Shown: positions 1-7,750, counted from the stretch's first letter. The stretch: 64,000 bases of DNA from Streptomyces tendae (GCF_014650435.1 NZ_BMUY01000011.1:245456-309455), one strand, 5' to 3'. The notes: generated from the letters alone by a model not told the origin. Made by a program: numbers and translations.

Positions 1-90
1 GCCCATCCGGATACCAGCCACCCCGCGCGAAAACGATCCCTACCGCGCAAACCCGACCACCACCCAACACGCCACCCACAGGAGCACCCA

Positions 91-747
91 GTGACCGAAC
101 GCCCGTACACCGACACCGACCTCCGCGCCGAAGCGGCCCGCCAGCACGCCACCCTCACCGAGGACCCGGACTTCATGGGCGTCGGGGAGCAGATGGAAGC
201 GGCCTGGGTGCCGTCCGTCGAGACGACCGAGGACGGCAGCGGACGCACCTGGAAGCAGCTCCTCGTCGTCGAGGACGAGACCGGGGACGACGAGGACTAC
301 GCCGCCTACGACGAGGCGCAGCGGAAGATCCACGCCCTGATCCGTGGCGCGGCCGACGTGTCCGAGTGGGCCGTCAACCTCGGCGCCGACGGCCTGGAGC
401 CCTCCACCGAGCACGAGATCACCCTCAACGCGGGCCGGCCGATCGCCCGGATCCACTTCGCGTTCGAGCCGAGCATGCCCGAGGAGATGCGGACCGATCT
501 CGTCGAGGGCATCGGCGACGCGATCAACGAGGCCGGGGCTGACCGGGAGGACGACGCCGAGGGCGAGCCGGCCGACTCCGACAGCGACGTCTTCGACCTG
601 ATCAGCGAGATCGCGTCCAGGCTGCGCGACGCCACCGACAGCGGCGAGTACCACGCCGTCGGCCTGATCTACGACCTGGCGATGAGCCGGACCACTGTCG
701 CTGAGGCGCGCGCCGAGCTGGCGGACATCGAGTTCGGCCACGTCTGA
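91..747 (+). CDS. Hypothetical phage early protein, 218 aa
   Basis: Unrecognised acidic protein with a GTG start seven bases after AGGAG (80-84). The middle (about residues 90-145) alternates hydrophobic and charged residues as a small alpha/beta domain would; an acidic low-complexity linker follows (about 148-165) and then a predicted helical tail. It heads a co-directional run of small genes, so a role in early phage takeover or DNA metabolism is possible, but nothing in the sequence shows it. Confidence 0.7.
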   Translation: MTERPYTDTDLRAEAARQHATLTEDPDFMGVGEQMEAAWVPSVETTEDGSGRTWKQLLVVEDETGDDEDYAAYDEAQRKIHALIRGAADVSEWAVNLGADGLEPSTEHEITLNAGRPIARIHFAFEPSMPEEMRTDLVEGIGDAINEAGADREDDAEGEPADSDSDVFDLISEIASRLRDATDSGEYHAVGLIYDLAMSRTTVAEARAELADIEFGHV

Positions 748-787
748 CCGCAGGCCGACACCACCACCCGAACCCGAGAGGACCGTC

Positions 788-1069
788 ATGCCCCACCAGA
801 CCACGCCCCAGCCGCTCGACCCCGACACCGTCAACGCGATCGTCCGCGACATGGACGACCCCCGATACCCGACCCGGATCACCGTCTACTGCGACCACTG
901 CGGCGTGCAGAACACCGGCGAGTACCTGGTGCGCGAGGGCATGACCAGCCGGGAGCGGCTCGGCGTCGCCCGGAAGCACCTCGTCGAGAACGAGGGCTGG
1001 GAGCACACGGCCGACGGCGACGACTTCTGCCCGGTCCACGCCGCGCCGGCGGCCGAGGCGCAGCAGTGA
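788..1069 (+). CDS. Small putative zinc-binding protein, 93 aa
   Basis: Unrecognised. ATG start after an AGAGGA ribosome site. A YCDHCG segment near residue 37 and a DFCPVH segment near residue 81 supply cysteines and histidines that could coordinate one zinc ion. The stop overlaps the next gene's GTG by 4 nt, indicating translational coupling. Proteins of this style are common in the early regions of Streptomyces phages; function unknown. Confidence 0.7.
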   Translation: MPHQTTPQPLDPDTVNAIVRDMDDPRYPTRITVYCDHCGVQNTGEYLVREGMTSRERLGVARKHLVENEGWEHTADGDDFCPVHAAPAAEAQQ

Positions 1070-1470
1070 CCGGCCGGCAGAACGAGATGGTCGCCAGCCT
1101 CGCCCGGGACGGCTTCAGCCGAGACGAGATCGCCGCCATGTGCACCCCCACCGCGTCCGTTGCCGACGCGCCCGACCCGACACCGCTGCGCTGGGGGCTG
1201 AACGACGTCCTCTGGGGCGACGACGACACGGTGACGGTGCTGCTGTCCGGGCCGGATGGTGAGCCGTACTGGCTGGAGCTGGACCCGGAGCGCGCGACGG
1301 TGCTGCGCGCGGACCTGGCAGGACCCGGCGGCGATCCGGTTGCCCGCGTCCGCGCCCTCCACACGCGCAGGGCCAACGGCACCTGCGCGGCCCGCTGCTA
1401 CAGCACCGGCATGGCGCCCGAGCCCTGGCCCTGCCCCACGATCCGTGCTCTCGACGCCCCCACGGCGTGA
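1066..1470 (+). CDS. Hypothetical phage protein, 134 aa
   Basis: Unrecognised. The GTG start overlaps the preceding stop (GTGA), which fixes the start. The N-terminal 25 residues resemble a short helix-turn-helix (a GFSRDEIAAM segment), but the remainder, with a strand-rich middle and a Cys-containing tail (about residues 108-125), matches nothing I know. A perfect 15-bp hairpin follows the stop, so transcription of this first sub-operon probably ends here. Confidence 0.65.
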   Translation: MTGRQNEMVASLARDGFSRDEIAAMCTPTASVADAPDPTPLRWGLNDVLWGDDDTVTVLLSGPDGEPYWLELDPERATVLRADLAGPGGDPVARVRALHTRRANGTCAARCYSTGMAPEPWPCPTIRALDAPTA

Positions 1471-1478
1471 GCAGCAGG

Positions 1479-1515
1479 CCGGCCGCCCGCGCAGTCGAAG
1501 TGCGCGGGCGGCCGG
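1479..1515 (+). terminator. Perfect 15-bp GC-rich hairpin
   Basis: Positions 1479-1493 are exactly complementary to 1501-1515, with a 7-nt loop. It lies nine bases after the 1066-1470 stop and 31 bases before the next start. There is no clear U-tract, as is common in streptomycetes. Confidence 0.7.
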
Positions 1516-1545
1516 TGCCCGAACCCTACCCACCTGGAGAAGACC

Positions 1546-2514
1546 ATGACCGGACCCGCCTGCGGCAACAACCCGAACCACAAGCTGACCGACGGCGACC
1601 GCCGCGTCGTCGAGAGCTTCCGGACCTACCTCGCCGCCCGGGGCGCACTCCTCGAAGCCGCTGACTGGTACGCCCAGCAGGGCAAGACCGCCCTCGCCGC
1701 CGCACAGGTCGCCACCGACCTGCGCCGCCGAGCTGGCGCTGAAGCGCGCCACGTGGACGCCAGCCCGGCGGCCACCGAGACCGACGAGGAGCGCGCCGAC
1801 CGCGAGGAGACCGAACGCGACCACGACCGAGGCGATCACACGCACTGCGGGATCACGTGCGAGGTCGAGCTGCCGACCGAGCACCTGCGGAACTTCGTGA
1901 CTGCCAAGGGCTACCCCGGCACGAAGGGTGCGCTCGCCGAGCTGGAACGCCGGGCCGCAGCCAACGTCGACCTCCCCGCCCGCCTGCTTGCCTGCGGCTT
2001 CTGCTACGAGGAGCAGGGCGAGGAAGTCCATCCGCACCCGGAGTGCCCGGTCGGCGGGGTCGCGCCCGCCGACCAGGTCGGACTCCGCGACCGCATCGCC
2101 GACGTCATCCGAGAGTTCCCCTTCGACGACTTCGGCCTCGACGACCTCGCGTTCCTCCTCGACAGCACGCCGGACACTCAGGAGTGGGTACCGAAGCTCG
2201 CCGACGCGGTGCTGGCCGTGCTGCCCGCGACCACCCGCCACGACACCGACACGAGCGCCGGGCCCGTCTGCAAGGACGCCGAGGGCTGCCACCGTGTCGT
2301 GCCCTGCGAGCCCGGATGCGGCACGAGGAACCTCCTGGCGGAAGCGACGCGCCCGCTGCCCGCGCCCGCCGACCGGGCCGCCGCCGGGGCGCGGCAGGAC
2401 GGGGCGGACCACGTGTGCAACTCGGTGATGGCCCGCGGCCACATGGACGAGCCCCTGGGCTACTTCATCTGCGGTATCTGCGGGACGCCGAAGAACGGGG
2501 CGCAGCCGTCGTGA
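1546..2514 (+). CDS. Cysteine-rich hypothetical phage protein, 322 aa
   Basis: Unrecognised. ATG start with GGAG about ten bases upstream. Cys/His clusters occur at about residues 100-106 (HCGITC), 151-167 (CGFC with a later HPEC) and near the C-terminus (FICGICG), so it probably carries two or more zinc sites. Two helical segments (about residues 15-65 and 175-230) separate them, with an acidic linker near 75-95. The stop overlaps the next GTG by 4 nt. A nucleic-acid-binding role is possible from the zinc sites only. Confidence 0.65.
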   Translation: MTGPACGNNPNHKLTDGDRRVVESFRTYLAARGALLEAADWYAQQGKTALAAAQVATDLRRRAGAEARHVDASPAATETDEERADREETERDHDRGDHTHCGITCEVELPTEHLRNFVTAKGYPGTKGALAELERRAAANVDLPARLLACGFCYEEQGEEVHPHPECPVGGVAPADQVGLRDRIADVIREFPFDDFGLDDLAFLLDSTPDTQEWVPKLADAVLAVLPATTRHDTDTSAGPVCKDAEGCHRVVPCEPGCGTRNLLAEATRPLPAPADRAAAGARQDGADHVCNSVMARGHMDEPLGYFICGICGTPKNGAQPS

Positions 2515-2750
2515 TCATCGCCGACGCCCTCGACGCCCTCTGGTCCCTCGGCGCCGCCCTCCTCATCTGGCTCGCCCTCATCGCCACCGCCTTCGTGCTC
2601 GCCCTCGAAGCCCTCGCCGTCGGCCTGTACCTGGCCGCCCGCGCGGCCTGGCGCGCCCTCACCGCACGCACCCGCCGCCCGTCCTGGGCCCGCACCCGCG
2701 CCGCCGCACGCCGCTACGCCCGCAACCCCGACTACGACGAAGCCGCCTGA
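2511..2750 (+). CDS. Small membrane protein, 79 aa
   Basis: Start is the GTG that overlaps the upstream stop. Residues about 8-45 form one long or two closely spaced hydrophobic helices rich in Leu/Ala; the C-terminal 30 residues are strongly basic and probably cytoplasmic. No family recognised. Confidence 0.65.
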   Translation: MIIADALDALWSLGAALLIWLALIATAFVLALEALAVGLYLAARAAWRALTARTRRPSWARTRAAARRYARNPDYDEAA

Positions 2751-2800
2751 CCACCGCCCCGGCCCACACGGTCGGGGCCCCACCCCAGAAGGCACCACCC

Positions 2801-3079
2801 ATGACCCAAGTCCCCGTTCCCAAGATCCACGCCCAACTCGCCGACCCCGGCCCCGGAGAACACCTCTGGACCGTCCTCACCATGCACCGCGTCAGCGACG
2901 ACACGATCCGCCGCCTCAACCGCGGCGAGACCCCAGACGCCGAACTCCTCGACCACGAGAACCTCCTCACCCTCGAAGGCCCCGGCTGCTTCAAGTGCGA
3001 GCAGCCGTACAGCCGCTACATCGCCCACCGCAAGTGCACCGGCATCCTCGACCTCCAGCCGATCGGAGACGACCGATGA
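2801..3079 (+). CDS. Small putative zinc-binding protein, 92 aa
   Basis: Unrecognised. ATG start after an AGAAGG site. The C-terminal part has a CFKCEQPYS motif and a later RKCTG, giving three cysteines and a histidine that could bind zinc. Its stop overlaps the next ATG (ATGA). Some Streptomyces phages carry similar short proteins in their early regions. Confidence 0.65.
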   Translation: MTQVPVPKIHAQLADPGPGEHLWTVLTMHRVSDDTIRRLNRGETPDAELLDHENLLTLEGPGCFKCEQPYSRYIAHRKCTGILDLQPIGDDR

Positions 3080-3507
3080 CCGAGTCCCGCCGCTTCCACC
3101 TCCAGCGCACCCACGACGTCACCGGCGTGTCCGGCACCGGCCGCGTCGCCAACGGCGTCCTGTGGCCCGACGGCACCGTGTCCATCCGCTGGGCGGGCGA
3201 CCGGCCTTCCACCGTCTTCTGGGACGACGTCGCCCATGCCGAAGCCGTCCACGGGCACGGCGGCCACACCGCCATCGTCTGGGACGACCCCGACCCCGAC
3301 CCCGCCCCGGCGGGAGACTGCGAGCACTGCCCCGACGGCCACACCCCCGCCGACAGCGGCTCCCAGCCCTGGCACGTCCGCGTGGGCCCCGAGCGAGACG
3401 GGGACGGGCAGCCGATCCGCCTGTACGTCGAGCGGTCGGCTGGCGCGCACGTTGCTGACGCCGACGCCGAATGGATCCGGGCCCGGCTCAACGGCGGGAA
3501 GCCGTGA
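3076..3507 (+). CDS. Hypothetical phage protein, 143 aa
   Basis: Unrecognised. ATG start overlaps the previous stop. The first 60 residues look like a strand-rich SH3-like barrel; a proline/aspartate linker (about residues 70-80) with a CEHCPDGH segment follows, then a second small beta-rich part. The stop overlaps the next GTG by 4 nt, so it sits in the middle of a tightly coupled run. Confidence 0.65.
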   Translation: MTESRRFHLQRTHDVTGVSGTGRVANGVLWPDGTVSIRWAGDRPSTVFWDDVAHAEAVHGHGGHTAIVWDDPDPDPAPAGDCEHCPDGHTPADSGSQPWHVRVGPERDGDGQPIRLYVERSAGAHVADADAEWIRARLNGGKP

Positions 3508-3701
3508 CTGTCGAGCAGCTCGCCCTCGACTGCGACCCCGACTGGAACGACGACATTCAACCCGCCGACGACGAAGACCTCGACCGGCCACCCAGCCCCT
3601 TCGCCCTCCGACAAGCCGAACTCCGAGACCAGCAAGACCAGGGCGCGAGCCGGTATGCGCTCTGGACCGCCCACAACGTCCCCACCGGGAGTTACCTATG
3701 A
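3504..3701 (+). CDS. Small acidic hypothetical protein, 65 aa
   Basis: Start is the GTG overlapping the upstream stop; its own stop overlaps the next ATG. The protein is acidic, Asp-rich in the first half, and probably partly disordered. No family recognised. Confidence 0.55.
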   Translation: MTVEQLALDCDPDWNDDIQPADDEDLDRPPSPFALRQAELRDQQDQGASRYALWTAHNVPTGSYL

Positions 3702-3955
3702 GACCCGCCCGCCGTACCGCCCGCGCCTGCCAGGCCGGCGCGTTCTTGTCCGCCGCATCCGCCGGCTACTCCCTCACCTGGCATCCCTGGCTCGCCGTAC
3801 CCGGGCTCGTCGGCGCCGGCTTCCTCCTGTGGGCCGCCGCGTCGACCCAGGGCGCGGGTGACCGGCGAGCCGATCTCCATGAACGCCTCCACGACGCCGC
3901 CGCATCGGATGCGGCCCTCCTCACCCCCGACCAGCAGCCACGGAGTCCAGCATGA
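3698..3955 (+). CDS. Small membrane protein, 85 aa
   Basis: ATG start overlapping the upstream stop (ATGA). After a basic N-terminus there are two hydrophobic segments (about residues 12-26 and 30-48), then a soluble tail with alternating charges. Probably an inner-membrane hairpin. The stop overlaps the next short gene by 4 nt. Confidence 0.6.
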   Translation: MRPARRTARACQAGAFLSAASAGYSLTWHPWLAVPGLVGAGFLLWAAASTQGAGDRRADLHERLHDAAASDAALLTPDQQPRSPA

Positions 3956-4122
3956 CCGGCCCGTCGTCCAGCCCCCGGCCGGAGCGCGCGCCCCGGCCGG
4001 GCGTCACCTGGCAGACCGAGCTGGTGCGCGTCGAGCAGCTGGTGGACGACGACGCACCCGACCCCCGACCGAACCGGAAGGCCCGGCGTGCCATGGCGCG
4101 CGCAGCACGGAGGAACCGATGA
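3952..4122 (+). CDS. Very small basic protein, 56 aa
   Basis: A 57-codon frame whose ATG overlaps the upstream stop and whose TGA overlaps the downstream ATG. The two perfect 4-nt couplings argue that it is real despite its size. It is Arg/Pro-rich with a basic C-terminal helix. Function unknown. Confidence 0.55.
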   Translation: MTGPSSSPRPERAPRPGVTWQTELVRVEQLVDDDAPDPRPNRKARRAMARAARRNR

Positions 4123-4619
4123 CCATCACCCGATACCGCAAGCGGCCCGTCGAGGTCGACACCATCCAGTGGACCGGTGACAACGAGGCCGAACTGATCG
4201 CCTTCACCAGCAACAACTTCCACGCCCTGGACGACGCCGACCGGGAGAACTCCGACGATCCCGAGGCCACGGCCACGGTGTACGACAAGCTCCACTCCAC
4301 CTGGATCCTCGTCTACACCGGGCAGCACATCGTGCGTGGCGTGAAGGGCGAGTACTACCCGATTGCCGAGGACGTGCTCGCCGAGACGTACGAGCGCGTG
4401 GACGGGACCCCGGAAGCGGCCGAGCTGGAGACGACCGCCCGCGTCCTCTCCGGCCTCCACCGGTCCGCCGAGGACACCGTCACCCGCGTCATCACCCTCC
4501 ACGAGCAGTGGGTCGCCGCCGGACCGCCGCCCCTCGGCGCGCCCCTCGCCCGCTGGTGGGACGCCCGCCTCGCCGAGCTGCACAACGCCATCCAGTCGCC
4601 CGCCACCCCCACGGAGTAG
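4119..4619 (+). CDS. Conserved-type phage protein, 166 aa
   Basis: The ATG overlaps the previous stop. The N-terminal half (about residues 1-90) has the pattern of a small protein seen in many actinophages: a strand with PVEVDTIQWTGDN, a variable acidic loop, then a QHIVRGVKGEYYPI segment. The C-terminal half is helical. I recall this fold only as an uncharacterised phage family, so no function is assigned. Confidence 0.65.
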   Translation: MTITRYRKRPVEVDTIQWTGDNEAELIAFTSNNFHALDDADRENSDDPEATATVYDKLHSTWILVYTGQHIVRGVKGEYYPIAEDVLAETYERVDGTPEAAELETTARVLSGLHRSAEDTVTRVITLHEQWVAAGPPPLGAPLARWWDARLAELHNAIQSPATPTE

Positions 4620-4622
4620 CCC

Positions 4623-4895
4623 ATGCACTGCCGCGTCTTCGCCTCCGAGGTCGCCCGCAAGCTCACCGCCCGCGGCCACATCAACTCCACCACCGGGCCC
4701 GCCTGGCGGCCCGGCCACCGCGTCTCCCAGGCCAGCCCCAAGACCGCCCGCATCTGGCACGACGGACCTGACGAGCAGGCCCACCTCGACCAGTACGCCA
4801 CCGCGCTCCGGACCGCCGGATACACGGTCGCCGCCGAGCGGCCCGCCGGGAAGCGGCCGTCGCTGCGAATCACCCACCAGACCACGGAGAAGTGA
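4623..4895 (+). CDS. Hypothetical phage protein, 90 aa
   Basis: Unrecognised. ATG start three bases after the previous stop. The pattern (helix, Gly-rich turn, Trp-containing strand, helix, strand) suggests one compact alpha/beta domain. Basic overall. It lies in the same coupled run as its neighbours. Confidence 0.6.
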   Translation: MHCRVFASEVARKLTARGHINSTTGPAWRPGHRVSQASPKTARIWHDGPDEQAHLDQYATALRTAGYTVAAERPAGKRPSLRITHQTTEK

Positions 4896-4897
4896 CC

Positions 4898-5356
4898 ATG
4901 CCCCAGCGCCCCAACCGCAGCACCGTCCAGAGCGCCGTGAACGCGACCGCCGCCCGCGTCGGCGAACGCCTCACCAAGAAGATCAAGGCCGTGGAGGCCG
5001 AGCGCGACGGCGCCTACCGTGAACGCGCCCACCTCGTCGCGCTCCTCGCCGCCCTCACCGACGACGCCGTGATCTCCTACGCCCGCGATGTCGAAGAGCC
5101 CGGCTGGCAGATCGTCTACCTCCAGCTCGGCGGTCACCAGGCCAGCTGGCACATCAGCCCGCGCGACGCCGAACTCTTCGCCCACGTCGAACGCGTCGAC
5201 GTCGAGGATTCACGGGCCCAGTGGGACGGCCACAGCACCGAGGCCAAGTACGAGCGGATCGCCTCCTGGACGGCCGATCTCGCCGAACAGTGCGGTCCGG
5301 CCTGCGCCGAGCAGCACACCGAGACCGGACGTTGCGAGATCGCCCGCAGCCGCTGA
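4898..5356 (+). CDS. Hypothetical phage protein, 152 aa
   Basis: Start chosen as ATG 4898, which is correctly spaced from GGAGAAG (4886-4892); the in-frame GTG at 4892 would be too close. A charged coiled-coil-like helix (about residues 20-55) precedes a strand-rich domain with GWQIVYLQLGG and a WHISPRD segment. I recall actinophage proteins of similar layout but no function. A hairpin follows the stop, probably ending this transcription unit. Confidence 0.65.
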   Translation: MPQRPNRSTVQSAVNATAARVGERLTKKIKAVEAERDGAYRERAHLVALLAALTDDAVISYARDVEEPGWQIVYLQLGGHQASWHISPRDAELFAHVERVDVEDSRAQWDGHSTEAKYERIASWTADLAEQCGPACAEQHTETGRCEIARSR

Positions 5357-5366
5357 GCACGACGAA

Positions 5367-5405
5367 GGGGCGTGCCTCTCGACCTCCCCAGGCCAGGCAC
5401 GCCCC
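5367..5405 (+). terminator. Hairpin terminator, 11-bp stem
   Basis: 5367-5377 is exactly complementary to 5395-5405, with a 17-nt loop. It follows the 4898-5356 stop by ten bases and precedes the next start by 49. Confidence 0.6.
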
Positions 5406-5454
5406 ATCCGGTGATGTTCACCGTACCCGCCCCACCAGCACCACGGAGCCCGCG

Positions 5455-6207
5455 ATGACCACCACCTCCACCCACCTCCGCTCGATCGCCCTCCACTGGA
5501 CCGACCTCCACGAAGCCGCCGGACAACCCGCCGTCGTCGGCGCCTTCGGTCTCGGCCTCCGCGGCTACCTCGCCCGCCTCGACCAGGCCGACCGCGACGA
5601 GTTCAACTACGACCGCAACCACGCCGCGCACCTCCGGTCGCTCGAGCGCGACCCGATCCAGCTCGGCGAACGCCCCGTCCCCGTCCGCCTCCACATCCTC
5701 GACACCATGCGCGCCGTCGAAGCCGCCCTCGTCCACTGCGCCGACGACATCGCCGATCGGGTGCAGCGCGCGCCCATGGCCATGCCGAGCGCCCGCCACG
5801 CAGACACCTACACCACCCGGCGGCAGGCCCACCTCGCCTTCGAGGACCGCAAGCGTCAGGCCCAGCTGGCCCACGCCGACCTGGTCGACCCGCGGCGCTG
5901 GCGGTACACCGGCCGACGGACCGCATCGCACGCCGCGCTGTGGCTCCTCGCCCGGATCGAACGCGCACCGGGCCCGTGCCGGCGCCTCACCGAAGACGAA
6001 GAGCAGCGGATCGGGAACGTCGCCGTCGGCGCCGCGGCCCGGGTCGAACGCGCGCTGGACATCGCGGCGCAGCAGCGGACGCTGTCGACACCGTGCCCGG
6101 ACTGCGGCGGCGCGGTCGACGTGCACGGCGGGGAAGGCCGGACGCCAGTCGCGCACTGCACCGGCTGCGGCAAGATCTGGGCCGAGAGCGGCGTCATCGC
6201 GGCCTGA
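5455..6207 (+). CDS. Phage protein with C-terminal zinc ribbon, 250 aa
   Basis: ATG start; GGAGCCCGCG precedes it. The first 190 residues are mainly helical and Arg/Ala/His-rich. The C-terminus has a clear zinc-ribbon signature: CPDCGG near residue 220 and CTGCGK near 238. This layout is common among uncharacterised Streptomyces phage and host proteins. The zinc ribbon suggests nucleic-acid contact, but that is inference. A convergent-type hairpin follows the stop. Confidence 0.7.
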   Translation: MTTTSTHLRSIALHWTDLHEAAGQPAVVGAFGLGLRGYLARLDQADRDEFNYDRNHAAHLRSLERDPIQLGERPVPVRLHILDTMRAVEAALVHCADDIADRVQRAPMAMPSARHADTYTTRRQAHLAFEDRKRQAQLAHADLVDPRRWRYTGRRTASHAALWLLARIERAPGPCRRLTEDEEQRIGNVAVGAAARVERALDIAAQQRTLSTPCPDCGGAVDVHGGEGRTPVAHCTGCGKIWAESGVIAA

Positions 6208-6214
6208 ACACGGG

Positions 6215-6258
6215 GGCGGCCCGCTGATCACAGGGGTGCGAGAGATCAGTGGGCCGCC
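6215..6258. terminator. Bidirectional hairpin terminator, 15-bp stem
   Basis: 6215-6229 pairs with 6244-6258 with a single G-U wobble and a 14-nt loop. It lies between the end of the plus-strand gene at 6207 and the end of the minus-strand gene at 6310, so it can serve both. Confidence 0.65.
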
Positions 6259-6309
6259 GTCCACATCGGGTGCCCCCCTTTGTGGTTCGTCGACGGTACG
6301 CCCGCCCGG

Positions 6310-6525
6310 TCAGTGCGTCCAGACGTTGGGTCCGCCGCCGCGCCACTCGATCAGCGCGCTGCGCACCACGTCCATCTCGTCGAAGCTCTGCAGGCCGGCC
6401 TCCTGCATCAACGCCGCCACGTCCTGCACGCCGTACGCCAGCCCCAGAATCGCCCCGTCGACCCGCACCCGGCGGCCGCCCTGCTCGTCGGGCGGGTACA
6501 CGATCACGGGGCGGTCGGTGGCCAT
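6310..6525 (-). CDS. Small hypothetical protein, 71 aa
   Basis: ATG start. A short protein with an N-terminal strand pair (VIVYPPDE then RRVRVDG) and an alternating helical C-terminal half, ending in a Trp-containing tail. I recall similar short proteins as uncharacterised in Streptomyces and its mobile elements. It runs toward the terminator at 6215-6258 and is divergent from the 6584 gene, so 6526-6583 probably carries both promoters. Confidence 0.6.
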   Translation of the reverse strand: MATDRPVIVYPPDEQGGRRVRVDGAILGLAYGVQDVAALMQEAGLQSFDEMDVVRSALIEWRGGGPNVWTH

Positions 6526-6583
6526 GCGCCCATCGTCCGCGTGCCGAGCGGCGAGGGCACGGCGGGCGGGTCATCCTGGTGAC

Positions 6584-6778
6584 GTGCCCCCGGAGCGGTA
6601 TCACCTCGTCCTCCTCCTCGACGGTCGGCCGACGATGCACGGCTGGTGGGAGGACGAGGATGTGGCGCGTCGGAAGTTCGCTTCCTGGGTCGGCGCGTAC
6701 GGCCGGGCCGGCGCCCACATCACCCTCACCGACGAGGAGACCGGCACCGTGTTGACGGAGTGGCCGGACCCCGGGTGA
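6584..6778 (+). CDS. Small hypothetical protein, 64 aa
   Basis: GTG start at the beginning of the conserved-looking reading (VPPERYHLVLLLDG). No Shine-Dalgarno sequence is visible, so the mRNA may be leaderless. Strand-helix-strand pattern with two adjacent tryptophans and a C-terminal ITLTDEETG strand. Function unknown. Confidence 0.5.
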   Translation: MPPERYHLVLLLDGRPTMHGWWEDEDVARRKFASWVGAYGRAGAHITLTDEETGTVLTEWPDPG

Positions 6779-6799
6779 TCGTCTGCCATCCTGTCCGGC

Positions 6800-6946
6800 A
6801 TGGCTCACCGTCCGTTCCCCGTTGCCGCTCGCGCCTGGCGGCAGGTCCTGCGCCGCTACCGGTACGCCCGGCCGCCGCACTCGCCTGCCGCGTCCGCGCG
6901 GGGCCCGGTCGGCGAGTACCGGCTGTCGACGCGCCGGGGCCGGTAG
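6800..6946 (+). CDS. Possible 48-aa basic protein
   Basis: A 49-codon ATG frame, very Arg-rich, with no upstream ribosome site. It precedes the 6962-6991 hairpin. It may be a leaderless gene or chance. Confidence 0.25.
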   Translation: MAHRPFPVAARAWRQVLRRYRYARPPHSPAASARGPVGEYRLSTRRGR

Positions 6947-6961
6947 CCCGGACACGACGAA

Positions 6962-6991
6962 GCCCCCGCCTCGACCTGCTGAGACGGGGGC
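6962..6991. terminator. Hairpin between convergent genes
   Basis: 6962-6972 pairs with 6981-6991 with one mismatch and an 8-nt loop, and is followed by CGTTCTTC. It lies just 3' of the minus-strand gene ending at 7007 and could also end plus-strand transcripts. Confidence 0.55.
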
Positions 6992-7006
6992 CGTTCTTCA
7001 GCACTC

Positions 7007-7288
7007 CTACAGCGGCGTTCCGCAGCGCGCGCACGGTCGGTAACCGGACTCCTCCGCGTCACCGAGCAGCATCCAGCTGGCGTCGTCCAGCTTCCGGCCA
7101 GCACCGGTGATCAGGCCGCACTGCGCGTCACCGTGGAAGACATCCCGGCTGTCGGCCGCGCTCGCCCGGACCAGCACAGCAGGCTCCCCCGCGCGATCGA
7201 TACCCTCATCGGCGTAGCACTCCACCATGTAGGCGGCGGCGTCCACTGCGTCCTGTCCGTCGGTGTAGGCCAGCTCCCTACCGCGCAT
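7007..7288 (-). CDS. Small hypothetical protein with CxxC tail, 93 aa
   Basis: ATG 7288, overlapping the upstream HTH gene's stop by 11 nt; a much longer upstream extension of this frame is Arg-rich shadow sequence and was discarded. The C-terminus ends in YRPCARCG, and a QCGL segment lies further upstream, so a zinc site is possible. Co-transcribed with and probably coupled to the HTH gene at 7278-7580. Function unknown. Confidence 0.6.
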   Translation of the reverse strand: MRGRELAYTDGQDAVDAAAYMVECYADEGIDRAGEPAVLVRASAADSRDVFHGDAQCGLITGAGRKLDDASWMLLGDAEESGYRPCARCGTPL

Positions 7289-7580
7289 CGTCAGCCTCCG
7301 ACTTCCGCGGGCGGTTCTTCCCCGATCCCGAGTAGCCGGCCTCGATGTCCTGCACGGTCCGCAGTGACACGCCGAGCCTGGCCGCGATCTTCCGGTACGA
7401 CACCGGCGGATCCTGTGCACGCATCTCCAGCACCACCTCGCGGCGCTGCTCTCGCCACCGTTTCGCCCGCGCTTCCTGATCGGCCAGCACCTCGCCGATC
7501 GCCTTCGCGCGCGCCTCCGGGTCGGCGATCGCCTCGACTGCATCCATGGCGTCGATCACCCGCTGGGCCTCCTCGGTCAC
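7278..7580 (-). CDS. Helix-turn-helix DNA-binding protein, 100 aa
   Basis: GTG 7580 chosen because the protein from there (VTEEAQRVIDAMDAVEAI) matches the start of a widespread Streptomyces small HTH family; GAGG sits about six bases upstream. An N-terminal charged helical region (residues 1-55) precedes the helix-turn-helix (about 60-85: VSYRKIAARLGVSLRTVQDI). An 18-bp palindrome lies 42 bp upstream, overlapping the divergent promoter region, so autoregulation and control of the membrane operon at 7751 are likely (inference). Confidence 0.7.
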   Translation of the reverse strand: MTEEAQRVIDAMDAVEAIADPEARAKAIGEVLADQEARAKRWREQRREVVLEMRAQDPPVSYRKIAARLGVSLRTVQDIEAGYSGSGKNRPRKSEADDAR

Positions 7581-7611
7581 ACCCGGCCTCACTTCTCTTC
7601 GGGCGGGCCGC

Positions 7612-7641
7612 TTGCCATGAGTGTATGGGGCCCCATACATT
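7612..7641 (+). promoter_or_regulatory. Candidate rightward promoter with palindromic operator
   Basis: TTGCCA (7612-7617), an 18-bp spacer and TACATT (7636-7641) resemble a sigma-70-type promoter reading toward the 7751 operon. The perfect 18-bp palindrome TGTATGGGGCCCCATACA (7622-7639) covers the spacer and most of the -10 element. On the other strand TACACT (7625-7620) could serve as the -10 for the HTH gene. A repressor bound here would block both directions. Confidence 0.5.
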
Positions 7642-7674
7642 CGAGGGAAGCAGTCCGCACTGCTGATGCAGAAC

Positions 7675-7712
7675 GGCCCCGGCCGGAGTTGCCGCTCCAT
7701 ATGGCCGGGGCC
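7675..7712 (+). terminator. Leader hairpin upstream of membrane operon
   Basis: 7675-7684 is perfectly complementary to 7703-7712, and an inner GGAG/CTCC extends the stem. It lies between the candidate promoter and the 7751 start, where a transcript of the operon would fold it: an attenuator or insulating terminator. Confidence 0.5.
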
Positions 7713-7750
7713 AGACCTACCCACAACCGTGACGAAGGAGCAGGTCCGCC

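Noticed and set aside
886..2442. 518-codon minus-strand frame over the early genes
   Set aside because: Anti-sense shadow of the coupled plus-strand genes, without ribosome site and with Gly/Arg/Val-rich composition.
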